DNA of 64,000 nucleotides from Devosia sp. FJ2-5-3 (GTDB lineage Bacteria > Pseudomonadota > Alphaproteobacteria > Rhizobiales > Devosiaceae), in contig NZ_CP104007.1 in NCBI RefSeq assembly GCF_029201545.1, positions 840,501-904,500 of the forward strand. Direction: 5' to 3'. Below are positions 35,414-43,921 of the stretch, one piece after another (positions within the stretch are counted from its first letter, which is position 1; each line of letters starts with the position of its first letter). Both the position numbers and the translations under genes were made by a program. The notes under the pieces were generated by a model that had not been told where the DNA came from, did no database searches, and worked only from the letters and a program-made list of their open reading frames with translations.

Positions 35414-36184
35414 ATGTTTGGTCCGCAATTGTTCGACCTGACGGGCAGGAATGCACTGGTAACCGGGGGCAGCCGCGGGCTGGGGCAGGCCATTGCCATG
35501 GCGCTGGGCAAGATGGGCGCCTCTATCTGCGTGACGGCCCGCTCGCATGCGGGGCTCGAAGGGACGCTTCTGGCGCTTGAGGCCGAGGGCATTGCGGCGC
35601 GGGGACTGGTGCTCGATGTGCGCGACGTCGCCGCAACAGGCGCGGCGCTGGCGACGCTCGACGGGGTATGGCCGATCGATATTCTCGTCAACAATGCGGG
35701 GTTCGAGAACGTGGCGCCCTCGCTCGATGTCGACGAGGCGATCTGGGATGCCATCGTCGATACGAATTTGAAGGGCAGCTTCTTTTGCGCCCAGGCCGTG
35801 GCGCGCGGGATGGCGGCACGGGGAAGGGGCGGGGCGATCATCAATCTGTGCTCGCTGACCTCCTATGTCGGCATTCCCACAGCGGTGCCCTATGGCGCGT
35901 CGAAGACCGGGCTCCTGGGCATGACGCGGGCGCTGTCGGCCGAATGGGCGGGCAAGGGTATACGGGTCAATGCCATCGCGCCGGGCTATTTCCGCACCGA
36001 CATGACCGAAGGTTTTTATGCCGACGAGGACTGGGCGACGGGCATGCTGGCGAAAATCCCGCAGGGGCGGTTCGGCGACATGAGCGATGTCGGAGGGGCG
36101 GTGGTGTTCCTCGCCAGTGACGCCGCGGCCTATATTACCGGCCAGTGCCTGCCCATAGACGGGGGCTATCTCGCTTCCATCTAG
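35414..36184 (+). CDS. SDR family oxidoreductase (gluconate 5-dehydrogenase-like)
   Basis: The 256-residue NAD(P)-dependent enzyme has the classical SDR set: TGGSRGLGQAIA (coenzyme turn), NNAG, catalytic Ser in NLCSLTSYVG, and YGASK. The ending DAAAYITGQCLPIDGGYLAS is typical. Such enzymes oxidise sugar alcohols, gluconate or related secondary alcohols. It precedes the ABC operon by 134 bases on the same strand. Because HisD-like dehydrogenases and SDRs cooperate in the oxidation of 2,3-dihydroxypropanesulfonate in other bacteria, a joint pathway is possible, but no direct evidence is present here. Confidence 0.92.
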   Translation: MFGPQLFDLTGRNALVTGGSRGLGQAIAMALGKMGASICVTARSHAGLEGTLLALEAEGIAARGLVLDVRDVAATGAALATLDGVWPIDILVNNAGFENVAPSLDVDEAIWDAIVDTNLKGSFFCAQAVARGMAARGRGGAIINLCSLTSYVGIPTAVPYGASKTGLLGMTRALSAEWAGKGIRVNAIAPGYFRTDMTEGFYADEDWATGMLAKIPQGRFGDMSDVGGAVVFLASDAAAYITGQCLPIDGGYLASI

Positions 36185-36318
36185 TGCGAAAGGCGTAGGC
36201 GGGGCGGGAGTTTCACAAAAACCGGTACCGGGCGCCGGGGATAGTCTGGACAAGATTGGGCATCTCGTTCTTATAGCAATCCCTGCCGTGACGTGCCTGA
36301 CCGTAGAGGTGCCTGCCT

Positions 36319-37431
36319 ATGACCAATGAGCCCGGACCTTCTGTCGCCGTTTCGGTCAGAGACGTCGATATGGTCTTTGATGGCACTCATGCGGTCAAAG
36401 GGGCTTCTTTCGACCTCACCGAGGGGCGGTTCCTGACCATTCTGGGTCCCTCTGGGTCGGGCAAGACCACGCTGTTGCGCATGATCGCTGGGTTCCAGCG
36501 GCCGAGCGCGGGCGAGATCTACATCAACGGAACGCCGGTGAGCGCCGCGCCGCCGCACAAGCGCTCTATCGGCATGGTGTTCCAGAAGCTGGCACTGTTT
36601 CCGCATATGAGCGCGGCCGAGAACGTCGCCTTTCCGCTCAAGATGCGCCGGTTCGACGCGACCACCATTCCGGCGCGGGTGAAGCGCTATCTCGACCTCG
36701 TTCAGCTCGGTCCCTATGCGGATCGGCGGATTCATCAGCTGTCTGGCGGCCAGCAGCAGCGCGTGGCCATTGCCCGGGCGCTGGTGTTCGAGCCGGATCT
36801 GCTCTTGCTCGACGAGCCGCTGGCGGCGCTCGACCGCAAGCTGCGCGAGGAAATGCAGCTTGAATTCCGTCGCATCCAGCGCGAGCTGGGCGTGACCACG
36901 ATCAATGTGACCCATGATCAGCGCGAGGCGCTGGTGGTGTCGGACGATGTGATCGTGATGGACAAGGGCGTCATCCAGCAAAAGGCGGCGCCTGCGGACA
37001 CATACCGGACCCCGGCCAATGCCTTTGTTGCCGGATTTATCGGGGTGACCAATTTTCTTTCGGGCCGGGTGAGCGCGATCAACGGCGATGTCGTGGAGTT
37101 CGAGGCAGCCGGCGAGGCACTGGCGGGAACGTGGTCGGCACCGGGCGCTCCGGCAATTGGGGGCAATGTAACCGGCGCCCTGCGGGCCGAGCAGATCCGG
37201 CTTGGCGCCACGGCGGCAGAGCTTGCGCATTGCCAGAGCGTAAGGGACGGGGTGGTGCGGGACGCGATCTTTGAGGGCGAGCGGATCGTCTATGAGATTG
37301 CCCTGGCGTCTTCGCCTCAGACTATTGTGCGGGTATTCGATCATGACCCGACGACGCATAAGCAATTTGCCATTGGGGAGACGATGGCGATGGGGTGGAA
37401 TGCACGCGACGTGCTGATCTTCCCCAATTAA
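36319..37431 (+). CDS. Polyamine-type ABC transporter ATP-binding protein (PotA-like)
   Basis: The 370-residue ATPase shows Walker [19 protein letters not shown], the signature LSGGQQQRVAIARALVFEP, Walker B LLLLDEPLAALD and the switch INVTHDQREA. A C-terminal TOBE domain (about 240-370) is of the PotA type. It is the first gene of the operon, followed after 36 bases by the binding protein. The gene order ATPase, binding protein, permease, permease is typical of PotA-like importers for polyamines, opines and other small charged or polar solutes. Confidence 0.94.
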   Translation: MTNEPGPSVAVSVRDVDMVFDGTHAVKGASFDLTEGRFLTILGPSGSGKTTLLRMIAGFQRPSAGEIYINGTPVSAAPPHKRSIGMVFQKLALFPHMSAAENVAFPLKMRRFDATTIPARVKRYLDLVQLGPYADRRIHQLSGGQQQRVAIARALVFEPDLLLLDEPLAALDRKLREEMQLEFRRIQRELGVTTINVTHDQREALVVSDDVIVMDKGVIQQKAAPADTYRTPANAFVAGFIGVTNFLSGRVSAINGDVVEFEAAGEALAGTWSAPGAPAIGGNVTGALRAEQIRLGATAAELAHCQSVRDGVVRDAIFEGERIVYEIALASSPQTIVRVFDHDPTTHKQFAIGETMAMGWNARDVLIFPN

Positions 37432-37467
37432 GGCCGGCTGGTTTCGGCTGCATCTGGAGAGAATGGG

Positions 37468-38574
37468 ATGACCAAGACAAAATCGATCCTCGCCCTGTCG
37501 CGACGCCGGTTTCTGGGCGGTGCGGCTGCACTGGGTGGGCTGGTGGCAAGTGGCTGGACCGGCAAGGCTTTCGCGCAAGAGCCCGAAAAGCCCGCCGAAA
37601 TCATCGTGCGTGCCTGGGGCGGCTCGTGGGTGGCGAGCCTGCAGGCCGGGGTGTCGGATCCGTTCACCGCGGCCACTGGCATTGCCGTGCGTCACGACCT
37701 GACCGAAGACAATGAAATTCAGCCCAAGGTCTGGGCCGCCGTGGCGCAGGGCCGCGTGCCCCCGATCCACATCAACTGGGACACCACCACCAACGCCACC
37801 AAGTCGGCGCTGCGCGGCATCACCGAAGATCTCTCGGACCTGCCGAATTTGGCCAATGTGACCGAGCTGGCCAAGCCCGTCGGCATGGACGGCTATCCAA
37901 TCGTCAACACCTATGGCTATGTCTATGTGCTGGCCTATCGCCCCTCGGCCTTCCCCGAAGGCGCGCCGACCTCGCTGCAGGTGCTGCTCGATCCCAAGTT
38001 CAAGGGCCGCATCGCGCTCTATAATGACGGCATCGGTTTCCACTTCCCGGCACAGGTCGCCGGCGGCGGAAAGCTCGAGGACATTCCCGACAATATGGAT
38101 GCCGCCTGGGACTTCATCGCCAAGGTCAAGGAACAGCAGCCGCTGCTGGGCGAAGATCCGGACTTCACCAACTGGTTCCAGAACGGCGAAATCGACCTTG
38201 CCGTGACCATCTCGACCAATGCCCGCGAAGCCATGAAGAACGGCATCGACCTGGCCTGGACCGTGCCGGAAGAAGGCTCGAAGTTCGAGACCGATGGCCT
38301 CTGGATTCCCAAGGGCCTGCCGGAGAACGAGCTCTACTGGGCCAAGCAGTACATCAATTTCGCGCTGACCAAGGAAGCCCAGCAGGTCTGGCTCGATGGC
38401 CTGGGTCTGCCGGGCGTGGTGCCGGGCCTGACGCCTCCGGAAGGTCTGGCGGGAGATCCGTCCTATCCGACCGAGCCGGAAGATTTTGAGCGTCTCATCC
38501 GCATCCCGACCGCGATCCAGGTCGAGCATGAGAGCGAATGGTTCGGCAAGTTCAAGTCGATCATGCAGGGGTGA
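37468..38574 (+). CDS. PotD/F-like ABC transporter substrate-binding protein with Tat signal
   Basis: The 368-residue precursor begins with a twin-arginine signal (SRRRFLGGAAALGGLVASGW, likely cut near AFAQ at 37), so it is exported folded. The mature part is a type 2-like PotD/AfuA fold: IIVRAWGGSWVASLQAGVSD, YPIVNTYGYVYVLAYRPSAF, FQNGEIDLAVTISTNAREAM and ALTKEAQQVWLDGLGLPGVV. Ligand is not readable. It follows the ATPase by 36 bases and is separated from the permease by 377 bases of tandem palindromic repeats. Confidence 0.92.
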   Translation: MTKTKSILALSRRRFLGGAAALGGLVASGWTGKAFAQEPEKPAEIIVRAWGGSWVASLQAGVSDPFTAATGIAVRHDLTEDNEIQPKVWAAVAQGRVPPIHINWDTTTNATKSALRGITEDLSDLPNLANVTELAKPVGMDGYPIVNTYGYVYVLAYRPSAFPEGAPTSLQVLLDPKFKGRIALYNDGIGFHFPAQVAGGGKLEDIPDNMDAAWDFIAKVKEQQPLLGEDPDFTNWFQNGEIDLAVTISTNAREAMKNGIDLAWTVPEEGSKFETDGLWIPKGLPENELYWAKQYINFALTKEAQQVWLDGLGLPGVVPGLTPPEGLAGDPSYPTEPEDFERLIRIPTAIQVEHESEWFGKFKSIMQG

Positions 38575-38619
38575 GTGTCGCCTGTTGGGCGAAGGGGCGG
38601 GTGGCTCGACGAGAGGCTT

Positions 38620-38931
38620 TCACCCCTCACCCTGACCCTCTCCCCTGAGGGGAGAGGGGACGATAGAGCCGAGGGGGCGGGGGTGTCCTAGGCCCCTCAC
38701 CCCGGCCCTCTCCCCGAAGGGGCGAGGGGGCGATAGAGCCGGGGTTGAGGTGGTTGTCCCAAGGCCTTTCACCCTGGCCCTCCCCACAACGGGAGAAGAA
38801 TGGGGGTGTTAGCTGAGAGGCTTGCACCCCTCACCCCGGCCCTCCCCCTTGTGGGGAGGGAGGAGAAAGGGTGCTGGTCACAGGGCCTGCACCTCCATCC
38901 CACGCCTCTCGCAAGAGGGGCGAGGGACAAA
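38620..38931. repeat. Cluster of five REP-like palindromes between binding-protein and permease genes
   Basis: Five imperfect units with the core CCCCTCACCCYGRCCCTCYCC followed by an inverted GGGGAGAGGG-like half occur at about 38620-38663, 38693-38737, 38765-38797, 38821-38865 and 38887-38930. The first is a near-perfect hairpin (CCCTCTCCCC, TGA, GGGGAGAGGG). Two units share the tail CGATAGAGCCG. Such extragenic palindromes are widespread in bacteria. Here they fill the whole gap inside an operon, and likely stabilise the upstream mRNA. Confidence 0.75.
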
Positions 38932-38951
38932 AGAGTGCCACGGAGTAATTC

Positions 38952-39890
38952 ATGTCCAAAGCCGCTTATCCCCTGCGTTGGCGGGTCATGGATGGTCTGG
39001 AGGCCGTGGTGGCGGCGCTCTGGCCGAAGAATTTTGCGCGGGCGCTGCCCTATGTGATGGTCCTGCCCGCGATCCTTCTGGTGATGCTGCTGGTCATCGG
39101 TCTTATCCAGATCGGGGATTCGAGCGCGCGGACGCTGGATCGCTCCACATTTTTGCCCTCGGACTATTATACGGCCGAGAATTACGGGCGCATTTTCACC
39201 GATGGGCTCTATTGGAGCATATTGTGGCGGAGCCTCCTGGGCTCGCTTGTTGTCACCGCGATCAGCCTCGTCTTTGCCTTTCCCTATAGCTATCTCATGG
39301 TGCGCACGCCCTCGGCGCTGCTGCGCAAATTCCTGCTGATCGCGCTGTTCCTGCCCTTCTTCATCGGTCAGGTGGTGCGGGCCTATGGCTGGCTGATCAT
39401 TCTGGGCAATCAGGGGGTGGTCAACGAGATGCTGGGGTTGATCGGCATCGAGCCGATGCGGCTGCTTTATAATTACCCCGCCGTGCTGTTTGGGCTCGTG
39501 CAATATATGATCCCCTTTGCCGTGCTGATGCTGGCGCCGGCGCTGACGGCGATCCCCGAGGAAATGGAGTCGGCGGCCAATTCGCTGGGGGCCAATTGGT
39601 GGCGCACCTTCGTCCATGTGCTGTTGCCGATGGCCAAGCCGGGTCTGGTGGGCGCGGGGCTGGTCGTGCTGACCCTGTCGCTGACCGATTTTGCCATGCC
39701 GGCCATTCTGGGCGGCGGGTCGCAGGATTTCATCGCCAATGCGATCTATGACCAGTTCTTCCGCACCTCCGACCAGGGCATGGGCGCGGCGCTGACGCTG
39801 ATCCTTGTCGGGGTGGGGTCGCTGCTGGTTGGGATCGTCTTCACGCTCTTCGGGGCCGGGACGCTGGCCATGGGGAGGGAGAAAAAATGA
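38952..39890 (+). CDS. Polyamine-type ABC transporter permease (PotB-like)
   Basis: The 312-residue inner-membrane protein has a long N-terminal membrane segment (LPYVMVLPAILLVMLLVIGL), a periplasmic loop and the coupling loop region ALTAIPEEMESAANSLGANW, as in PotB. It is the first of two permeases and overlaps the second by four bases (ATGA). The ATG at 38952 lies about ten bases after GGAG (38942-38945), following the repeat cluster. It forms the channel with the PotC-like protein. Confidence 0.93.
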   Translation: MSKAAYPLRWRVMDGLEAVVAALWPKNFARALPYVMVLPAILLVMLLVIGLIQIGDSSARTLDRSTFLPSDYYTAENYGRIFTDGLYWSILWRSLLGSLVVTAISLVFAFPYSYLMVRTPSALLRKFLLIALFLPFFIGQVVRAYGWLIILGNQGVVNEMLGLIGIEPMRLLYNYPAVLFGLVQYMIPFAVLMLAPALTAIPEEMESAANSLGANWWRTFVHVLLPMAKPGLVGAGLVVLTLSLTDFAMPAILGGGSQDFIANAIYDQFFRTSDQGMGAALTLILVGVGSLLVGIVFTLFGAGTLAMGREKK

Positions 39891-40687
39891 TCCAGCCGCT
39901 GAGCAAGTCCATCGTCATCTGGACCATGGTGATCGCCGTGTTGGTGGTGCTGTCGGCGCCGACCATTGTGGTGCTGGGTGCATCGTTCACCTCGGGCAAT
40001 ATCATCAAATTTCCGCCCGACGGGTTTTCGCTGCAATGGTACGCCAAGATTGCGATGGCGGCCGATCTGCGCAACGCGTTCATGCGTTCGCTGGCGGTGG
40101 CGTCCATCTGCACGCTGATTGCCATTCCGGTGGGGACGCTGGCGGGGATCGCGCTCTCCAAATACGCGATGAAGTTCGAAAAGACGCTTCAGATCTATCT
40201 GCTGCTGCCGTTTACCGTGCCGCTGATCGGCTCGGGGATCGGGCTGATGCTGCTGTTCGGGCAGTGGGGGATCATAGGGCAGATCTGGCCGATCGGCATT
40301 GCCTGCTGCGTGATCAATCTGCCCTTTATGATCTGGGCGGTGACAGCGAGTGCGTCGAGCCTTGATCCCGATCTCGAGCTGGCGGCGGCCAATTGCGGGG
40401 CGCCGCCGGTCGCGACCTTTTTCCATGTGACCCTGCCGGCCGTGTTGCCGGGGGTGATCAGCGGGTCGCTGCTGATGTTTATCCTGGCGCTCAACGAGTT
40501 CCTCGTGAGCCTGCTGCTCACCGATGCGCGCACGGTGACGCTGCCGGTGCAGATTTACAATTCCATCCGCTCGATCATCACGCCGGACCTGGCCGCCATT
40601 TCGGTGGTGTTCATCGTCTGCGCGGCGCTGGTGATTGCCCTCCTCGACAAGCTGGTGGGCCTCGATATTTTCCTCAAGTCCAAGTGA
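39887..40687 (+). CDS. Polyamine-type ABC transporter permease (PotC-like)
   Basis: The 266-residue membrane protein has the PotC pattern: SIVIWTMVIAVLVVLSAPTI, FSLQWYAKIAMAADLRNAFM, the coupling loop LDPDLELAAANCGAPPVATF and ITPDLAAISVVFIVCAALVI near the end. It overlaps the PotB-like gene by four bases and is followed after 32 bases by the HisD-like gene, which therefore belongs to the same operon. Confidence 0.93.
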   Translation: MIQPLSKSIVIWTMVIAVLVVLSAPTIVVLGASFTSGNIIKFPPDGFSLQWYAKIAMAADLRNAFMRSLAVASICTLIAIPVGTLAGIALSKYAMKFEKTLQIYLLLPFTVPLIGSGIGLMLLFGQWGIIGQIWPIGIACCVINLPFMIWAVTASASSLDPDLELAAANCGAPPVATFFHVTLPAVLPGVISGSLLMFILALNEFLVSLLLTDARTVTLPVQIYNSIRSIITPDLAAISVVFIVCAALVIALLDKLVGLDIFLKSK

Positions 40688-40719
40688 CGCCACGGCGTCG
40701 CCAATGCGAGTGATGTTTC

Positions 40720-42042
40720 ATGTCTGACGTGTCCTTTTACGATTACGCTGCCCTCTCCGCCGAGGGAAAGGCGGCGCTGCTCCGTCGCTCGGAAGCCGAT
40801 CTTTCGGGCGTGATCGAGAAGGTCAAACCCATCATCGAGGCCGTGCGCACCGAGGGCGATGTGGCGCTGGCGCGGTTTGCGCGGGATTTCGACCGGGCCG
40901 AGAATGTGACGCCGCACAATCTCAAGGTGACCGAGGCTGAATTCGACGCCGCCTTCAAGCTGGTGGACCAAAAGGTCATCGATGCCATCCAGTTCGGCAT
41001 CGACAATATCCGCAGCTTCCACGAGGAGCAGAAGCCAGAGACCATGTGGATGAAGGAATTCCGGCCCGGCGCATTTGCCGGGGACCGGTTTACCCCCATC
41101 CAGTCGGTGGCGCTCTATGTGCCGCGCGGCAAGGGCTCGTTCCCGTCCGTGACCATGATGACCGCTGTGCCGGCCGTGGTGGCGGGCGTGCCGAACCTGG
41201 CCATTGTGACCCCGCCCGCGCCGGATGGTTCGGTGGATGCGGCAACACTGGTGGCGGCGCGGCTGGCCGGTGTCAGCACGGTCTATAAGGTGGGTGGCGC
41301 GCAGGCGGTGGCCGCGATTGCCTATGGCACCGAGACTATTTTGCCGGCCCTGAAAATCGTGGGTCCGGGCAGCCCCTGGGTGGTGGCGGCAAAGCGCCTC
41401 CTCTCGGGCGTGATCGACACCGGCCTGCCGGCTGGCCCGTCCGAAGCGCTGATCTTTGCCGATGACAGTGTCCATGGTGGCCTAGCGGCGCTCGATCTGC
41501 TGATCGAAGCCGAGCATGGGCCGGATTCTTCGGCTTATCTCGTGACGCATTCCCGCCGCGTGGCGGAAGAGGCGCTGGCCGAACTGCCGGGGCTGTGGGC
41601 GCAGATGACGCCGCAGCGCGTCGAATTTTCGCGCACCGTGCTAACCGGCAAGACAGGCGGGGTGATCCTCACCTCCTCGATCGAGGAGAGCTATCAATTC
41701 GTCAATTCCTATGCGCCCGAGCACCTCGAAATCCTCTCCAAGGAGCCGTTCGACCATCTGGGGCGGATCAGCGAGGCGTCGGAAATCCTGCTGGGCCAGC
41801 ACACGCCCTGCTCGATCGGCAATTTCGGGCTCGGGCCCAATGCCGTGCTGCCGACCAGCCGCTGGGCCCGCACTTTTGGGCCGCTATCGGTGACCGATTT
41901 CGTCAAGCGCAGCTCCATCGGTTATGTGACGGCTGCGGGCTTCCCGCTCTTGGCAGGACACGCCCATGAGCTGGCGCTTTATGAGGGCTTTTCGTCCCAT
42001 GCGCTGGCGGTGTCGGATCTGCGCCAGAAATATGTGAAGTAG
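40720..42042 (+). CDS. HisD-like dehydrogenase (sulfopropanediol/HpsN-type rather than histidinol)
   Basis: The 440-residue protein has the histidinol dehydrogenase fold and conserved Glu-His pair E334-H335 (APEHLEI), zinc-ligand-type H266 (EAEHGPD) and H427 (EGFSSHALAV). Compared with HisD of Escherichia coli, the zinc ligand Gln259 is replaced by Glu (E263), Asp360 by Asn (N368), and substrate-binding His367 by Ala (A375, GPNAVLPT). This argues against histidine synthesis and for the HisD-related enzymes such as HpsN that oxidise small hydroxylated substrates with NAD. The gene is downstream of an ABC importer and upstream of an APH-fold kinase, so the substrate is probably imported. Exact substrate unknown. 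Confidence 0.85.
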   Translation: MSDVSFYDYAALSAEGKAALLRRSEADLSGVIEKVKPIIEAVRTEGDVALARFARDFDRAENVTPHNLKVTEAEFDAAFKLVDQKVIDAIQFGIDNIRSFHEEQKPETMWMKEFRPGAFAGDRFTPIQSVALYVPRGKGSFPSVTMMTAVPAVVAGVPNLAIVTPPAPDGSVDAATLVAARLAGVSTVYKVGGAQAVAAIAYGTETILPALKIVGPGSPWVVAAKRLLSGVIDTGLPAGPSEALIFADDSVHGGLAALDLLIEAEHGPDSSAYLVTHSRRVAEEALAELPGLWAQMTPQRVEFSRTVLTGKTGGVILTSSIEESYQFVNSYAPEHLEILSKEPFDHLGRISEASEILLGQHTPCSIGNFGLGPNAVLPTSRWARTFGPLSVTDFVKRSSIGYVTAAGFPLLAGHAHELALYEGFSSHALAVSDLRQKYVK

Positions 42043-42075
42043 GCCGATGAAAGCGGTGGACGAAGGTGTTCGGTC

Positions 42076-43359
42076 GTGAGTGGGGTGAAGAGCCGGACGG
42101 CGGAAATCCGCGCGCTCTCGCAGACGGACAGTGCCGGGGCCGAGGCCATGCTCGCCGATTTGCTCGCGGACCTTTTCGACATTGCGCCGAAGAATGTGAG
42201 GATCAATTACGATCAGTACAGCCTCAATTCGCTCAATGGGTTCTTCGAGACCAAGGCGGGCGAATTCTTCTTCAAATTCCATCAGGAGGAAGGCGAAGAG
42301 GCGATGAGCGGGGAATATTATCGCGCCGATATCCTGGCACGGGCGGGGCTGCCGGTGGACCAGGCAGTGCATATGTCGGTGCTGCCGGGCGAGCAGATTC
42401 TTGTTTATCGCAGGCGGCGCGATCCGCGCTTTTCCGATGTACTGCGGGCGCTGGACCTGTCCGATGACGCGGCGGGCCGGGCGCGGGCCGTAGCGGCCGA
42501 GGCGGTGCTGTCAAAGAAGGTGATGGCGGTCTATGAGCGATCGCTGCACCCGATCACCCCGGCCGAGGCGCGGAGCGAACCGATCAACAGGCTGTTTTTC
42601 GAGCGGCTGATCGACCCGCCGACGGGCGCTTTTCCCGGTGGGCGGCTCAAGAGCTTTTATGTCGGGCAGGATTTTGAATTTCCCGGCGTGACGCTGGGCT
42701 GGGAGCAGTTTTCCTCCGCCCGCTTCGTCATCAATGGGACGACCTATGAGCGGAGCGTGGGGGAATTGTTCGCTTCCGCCCATGGGCGGCTCGATCCCCT
42801 CCGGCTCGCTGATGCCGGGGGCGTGGTGGCCCATGGCGACGCGCATAATGCCAATGTCTGGTATAGCGAGGGGCAGGGCGCGGCAGAGCTGAGTTTCTTT
42901 GATCCAGCCTTTGCCGGCGAGCATGTGCCGTCGCTGCTGGCCGAGGTAAAGACCACGTTTCACAATATTCTGGCCCATCCGCTTTGGCTCTATGACCCCG
43001 ATGAGGCGGCGCAGCGCTATTCGGCAGAGGCGCGCTTTGATGATGGCGTGCTGCGTGTGGAAACCGATTGGGCGCTGACCCCGGTACGCCGGGATATGCT
43101 CCGGCTGAAAGCCGAGGAGAGCTGGAGGCCGCTTTTGGCGCTGCTGAAGGCGCGAGGGCTCCTGCCGGCCGACTGGCGGGAGGTCATCCGGTTGGGCCTC
43201 TTTCTCTGCCCGACACTGGTCATGAATTTGCGGGCGGGCGCGGGGAGACACAATCGGACCTCTTCGCTGATCGGATTTGCCAATGCCGTGCGCGTCGGGA
43301 GCGAGCCTCTTGGTTCCGACTTCCTTGTGGAATTCTTCGATATGATGAGCCCGAACTGA
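42076..43359 (+). CDS. APH-fold phosphotransferase (putative small-molecule kinase)
   Basis: The 427-residue protein carries the aminoglycoside phosphotransferase-like core: an ATP-lysine region ETKAGEFFFKFHQEEGEE, the catalytic loop HGDAHNANV (H253, D255, N260) and a metal-binding FFDPAFAGEH (D276). It is longer than antibiotic kinases, with a C-terminal helical part. Because it follows the HisD-like gene by 33 bases in the same operon, a catabolic role, phosphorylating an alcohol or sugar-like compound, is more likely than drug resistance. The start is a GTG at 42076 with only a weak ribosome site. Confidence 0.8.
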   Translation: MSGVKSRTAEIRALSQTDSAGAEAMLADLLADLFDIAPKNVRINYDQYSLNSLNGFFETKAGEFFFKFHQEEGEEAMSGEYYRADILARAGLPVDQAVHMSVLPGEQILVYRRRRDPRFSDVLRALDLSDDAAGRARAVAAEAVLSKKVMAVYERSLHPITPAEARSEPINRLFFERLIDPPTGAFPGGRLKSFYVGQDFEFPGVTLGWEQFSSARFVINGTTYERSVGELFASAHGRLDPLRLADAGGVVAHGDAHNANVWYSEGQGAAELSFFDPAFAGEHVPSLLAEVKTTFHNILAHPLWLYDPDEAAQRYSAEARFDDGVLRVETDWALTPVRRDMLRLKAEESWRPLLALLKARGLLPADWREVIRLGLFLCPTLVMNLRAGAGRHNRTSSLIGFANAVRVGSEPLGSDFLVEFFDMMSPN

Positions 43360-43618
43360 TCCGGCGACGCGAAAATTGACGGCCTGTCTCAGTTTGCGAG
43401 AAAAGGCGGGCAAATGGCGTGGGTCTGCTTTGCTCTTGATTTCGGAACGCGTTGATGCCATTGTATGGGCTACGTTTTCAGCCTAAGTCGGCTGCTGCTT
43501 CCGATCATTTTCGGTTCTGGCTCGCTTTGAATTGCAAACGTCTTCGGCTTCCCTGGCATGTCGCCCTGGAAGAACCGCTCGTTTGCCTGCGCTTCGAGCT
43601 AAGATAAGGAATAATCCC
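43360..43618 (+). promoter_or_regulatory. Long upstream region of the cold-shock gene
   Basis: The 259-base gap between the kinase and the cold-shock gene likely holds the promoter and a long 5' leader, as in other cspA-type genes, where the leader folds differently in the cold. I cannot fix the promoter. AAGGA at 43606-43610 is the ribosome site. Confidence 0.35.
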
Positions 43619-43834
43619 ATGGCAGCCTACAACGGTACCGTGAAGTTCTTCAACACCACCAAGGGCTTCGGCTTCATCTCCCCCGACAATGGCGAGAAGG
43701 ATGCATTCGTGCACATCTCCGCTGTCCAGCGTTCGGGCATCGATGGCCTGTACGAAGGTGACAAGGTTTCCTTCGACCTCGAAAGCGGTCGTGACGGCAA
43801 GGTTTCTGCCGTGAACCTGACCCTGCTGAAGTAA
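43619..43834 (+). CDS. cspA: Cold-shock protein (CspA family)
   Basis: The 71-residue protein has the single cold-shock domain with the RNA-binding motifs KGFGFI (RNP1) and VHI (RNP2) and the typical start GTVKFFNTTKGFG. It binds single-stranded RNA and DNA and melts RNA structures. The ATG at 43619 is set by AAGGA nine bases upstream and by the family length. A strong terminator follows. The family is certain; which of several csp paralogues it is cannot be told. Confidence 0.97.
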   Translation: MAAYNGTVKFFNTTKGFGFISPDNGEKDAFVHISAVQRSGIDGLYEGDKVSFDLESGRDGKVSAVNLTLLK

Positions 43835-43870
43835 TTCACGCTTCAAGACTATGAGCGCTTTCGAGCGCTG

Positions 43871-43907
43871 GAGCCGTCGCAGCAATGCGGCGGCTCTTTT
43901 TGTTTTT
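43871..43907 (+). terminator. Rho-independent terminator of the cold-shock gene
   Basis: An 11-bp stem (GAGCCGTCGCA and TGCGGCGGCTC, one G-T pair, loop GCA at its tip) is followed by TTTTTGTTTTT. It lies 36 bases past the stop. Confidence 0.85.
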
Positions 43908-43921
43908 GGGGGGATGGAGGA

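Noticed and set aside
36271..38529. A 752-residue minus-strand open frame across the PotA-like and binding-protein genes
   Set aside because: Both plus-strand genes have complete family motifs and ribosome sites; the antisense product is His/Arg-rich with no domain.
38620..38931. Possible CRISPR array
   Set aside because: The units are palindromic, vary in length and sequence, have no constant spacer length, and there are no cas genes.
40720..42042. Histidinol dehydrogenase of histidine synthesis (hisD)
   Set aside because: Metal and substrate residues differ at three places and the neighbours are an importer and a kinase, not his genes.
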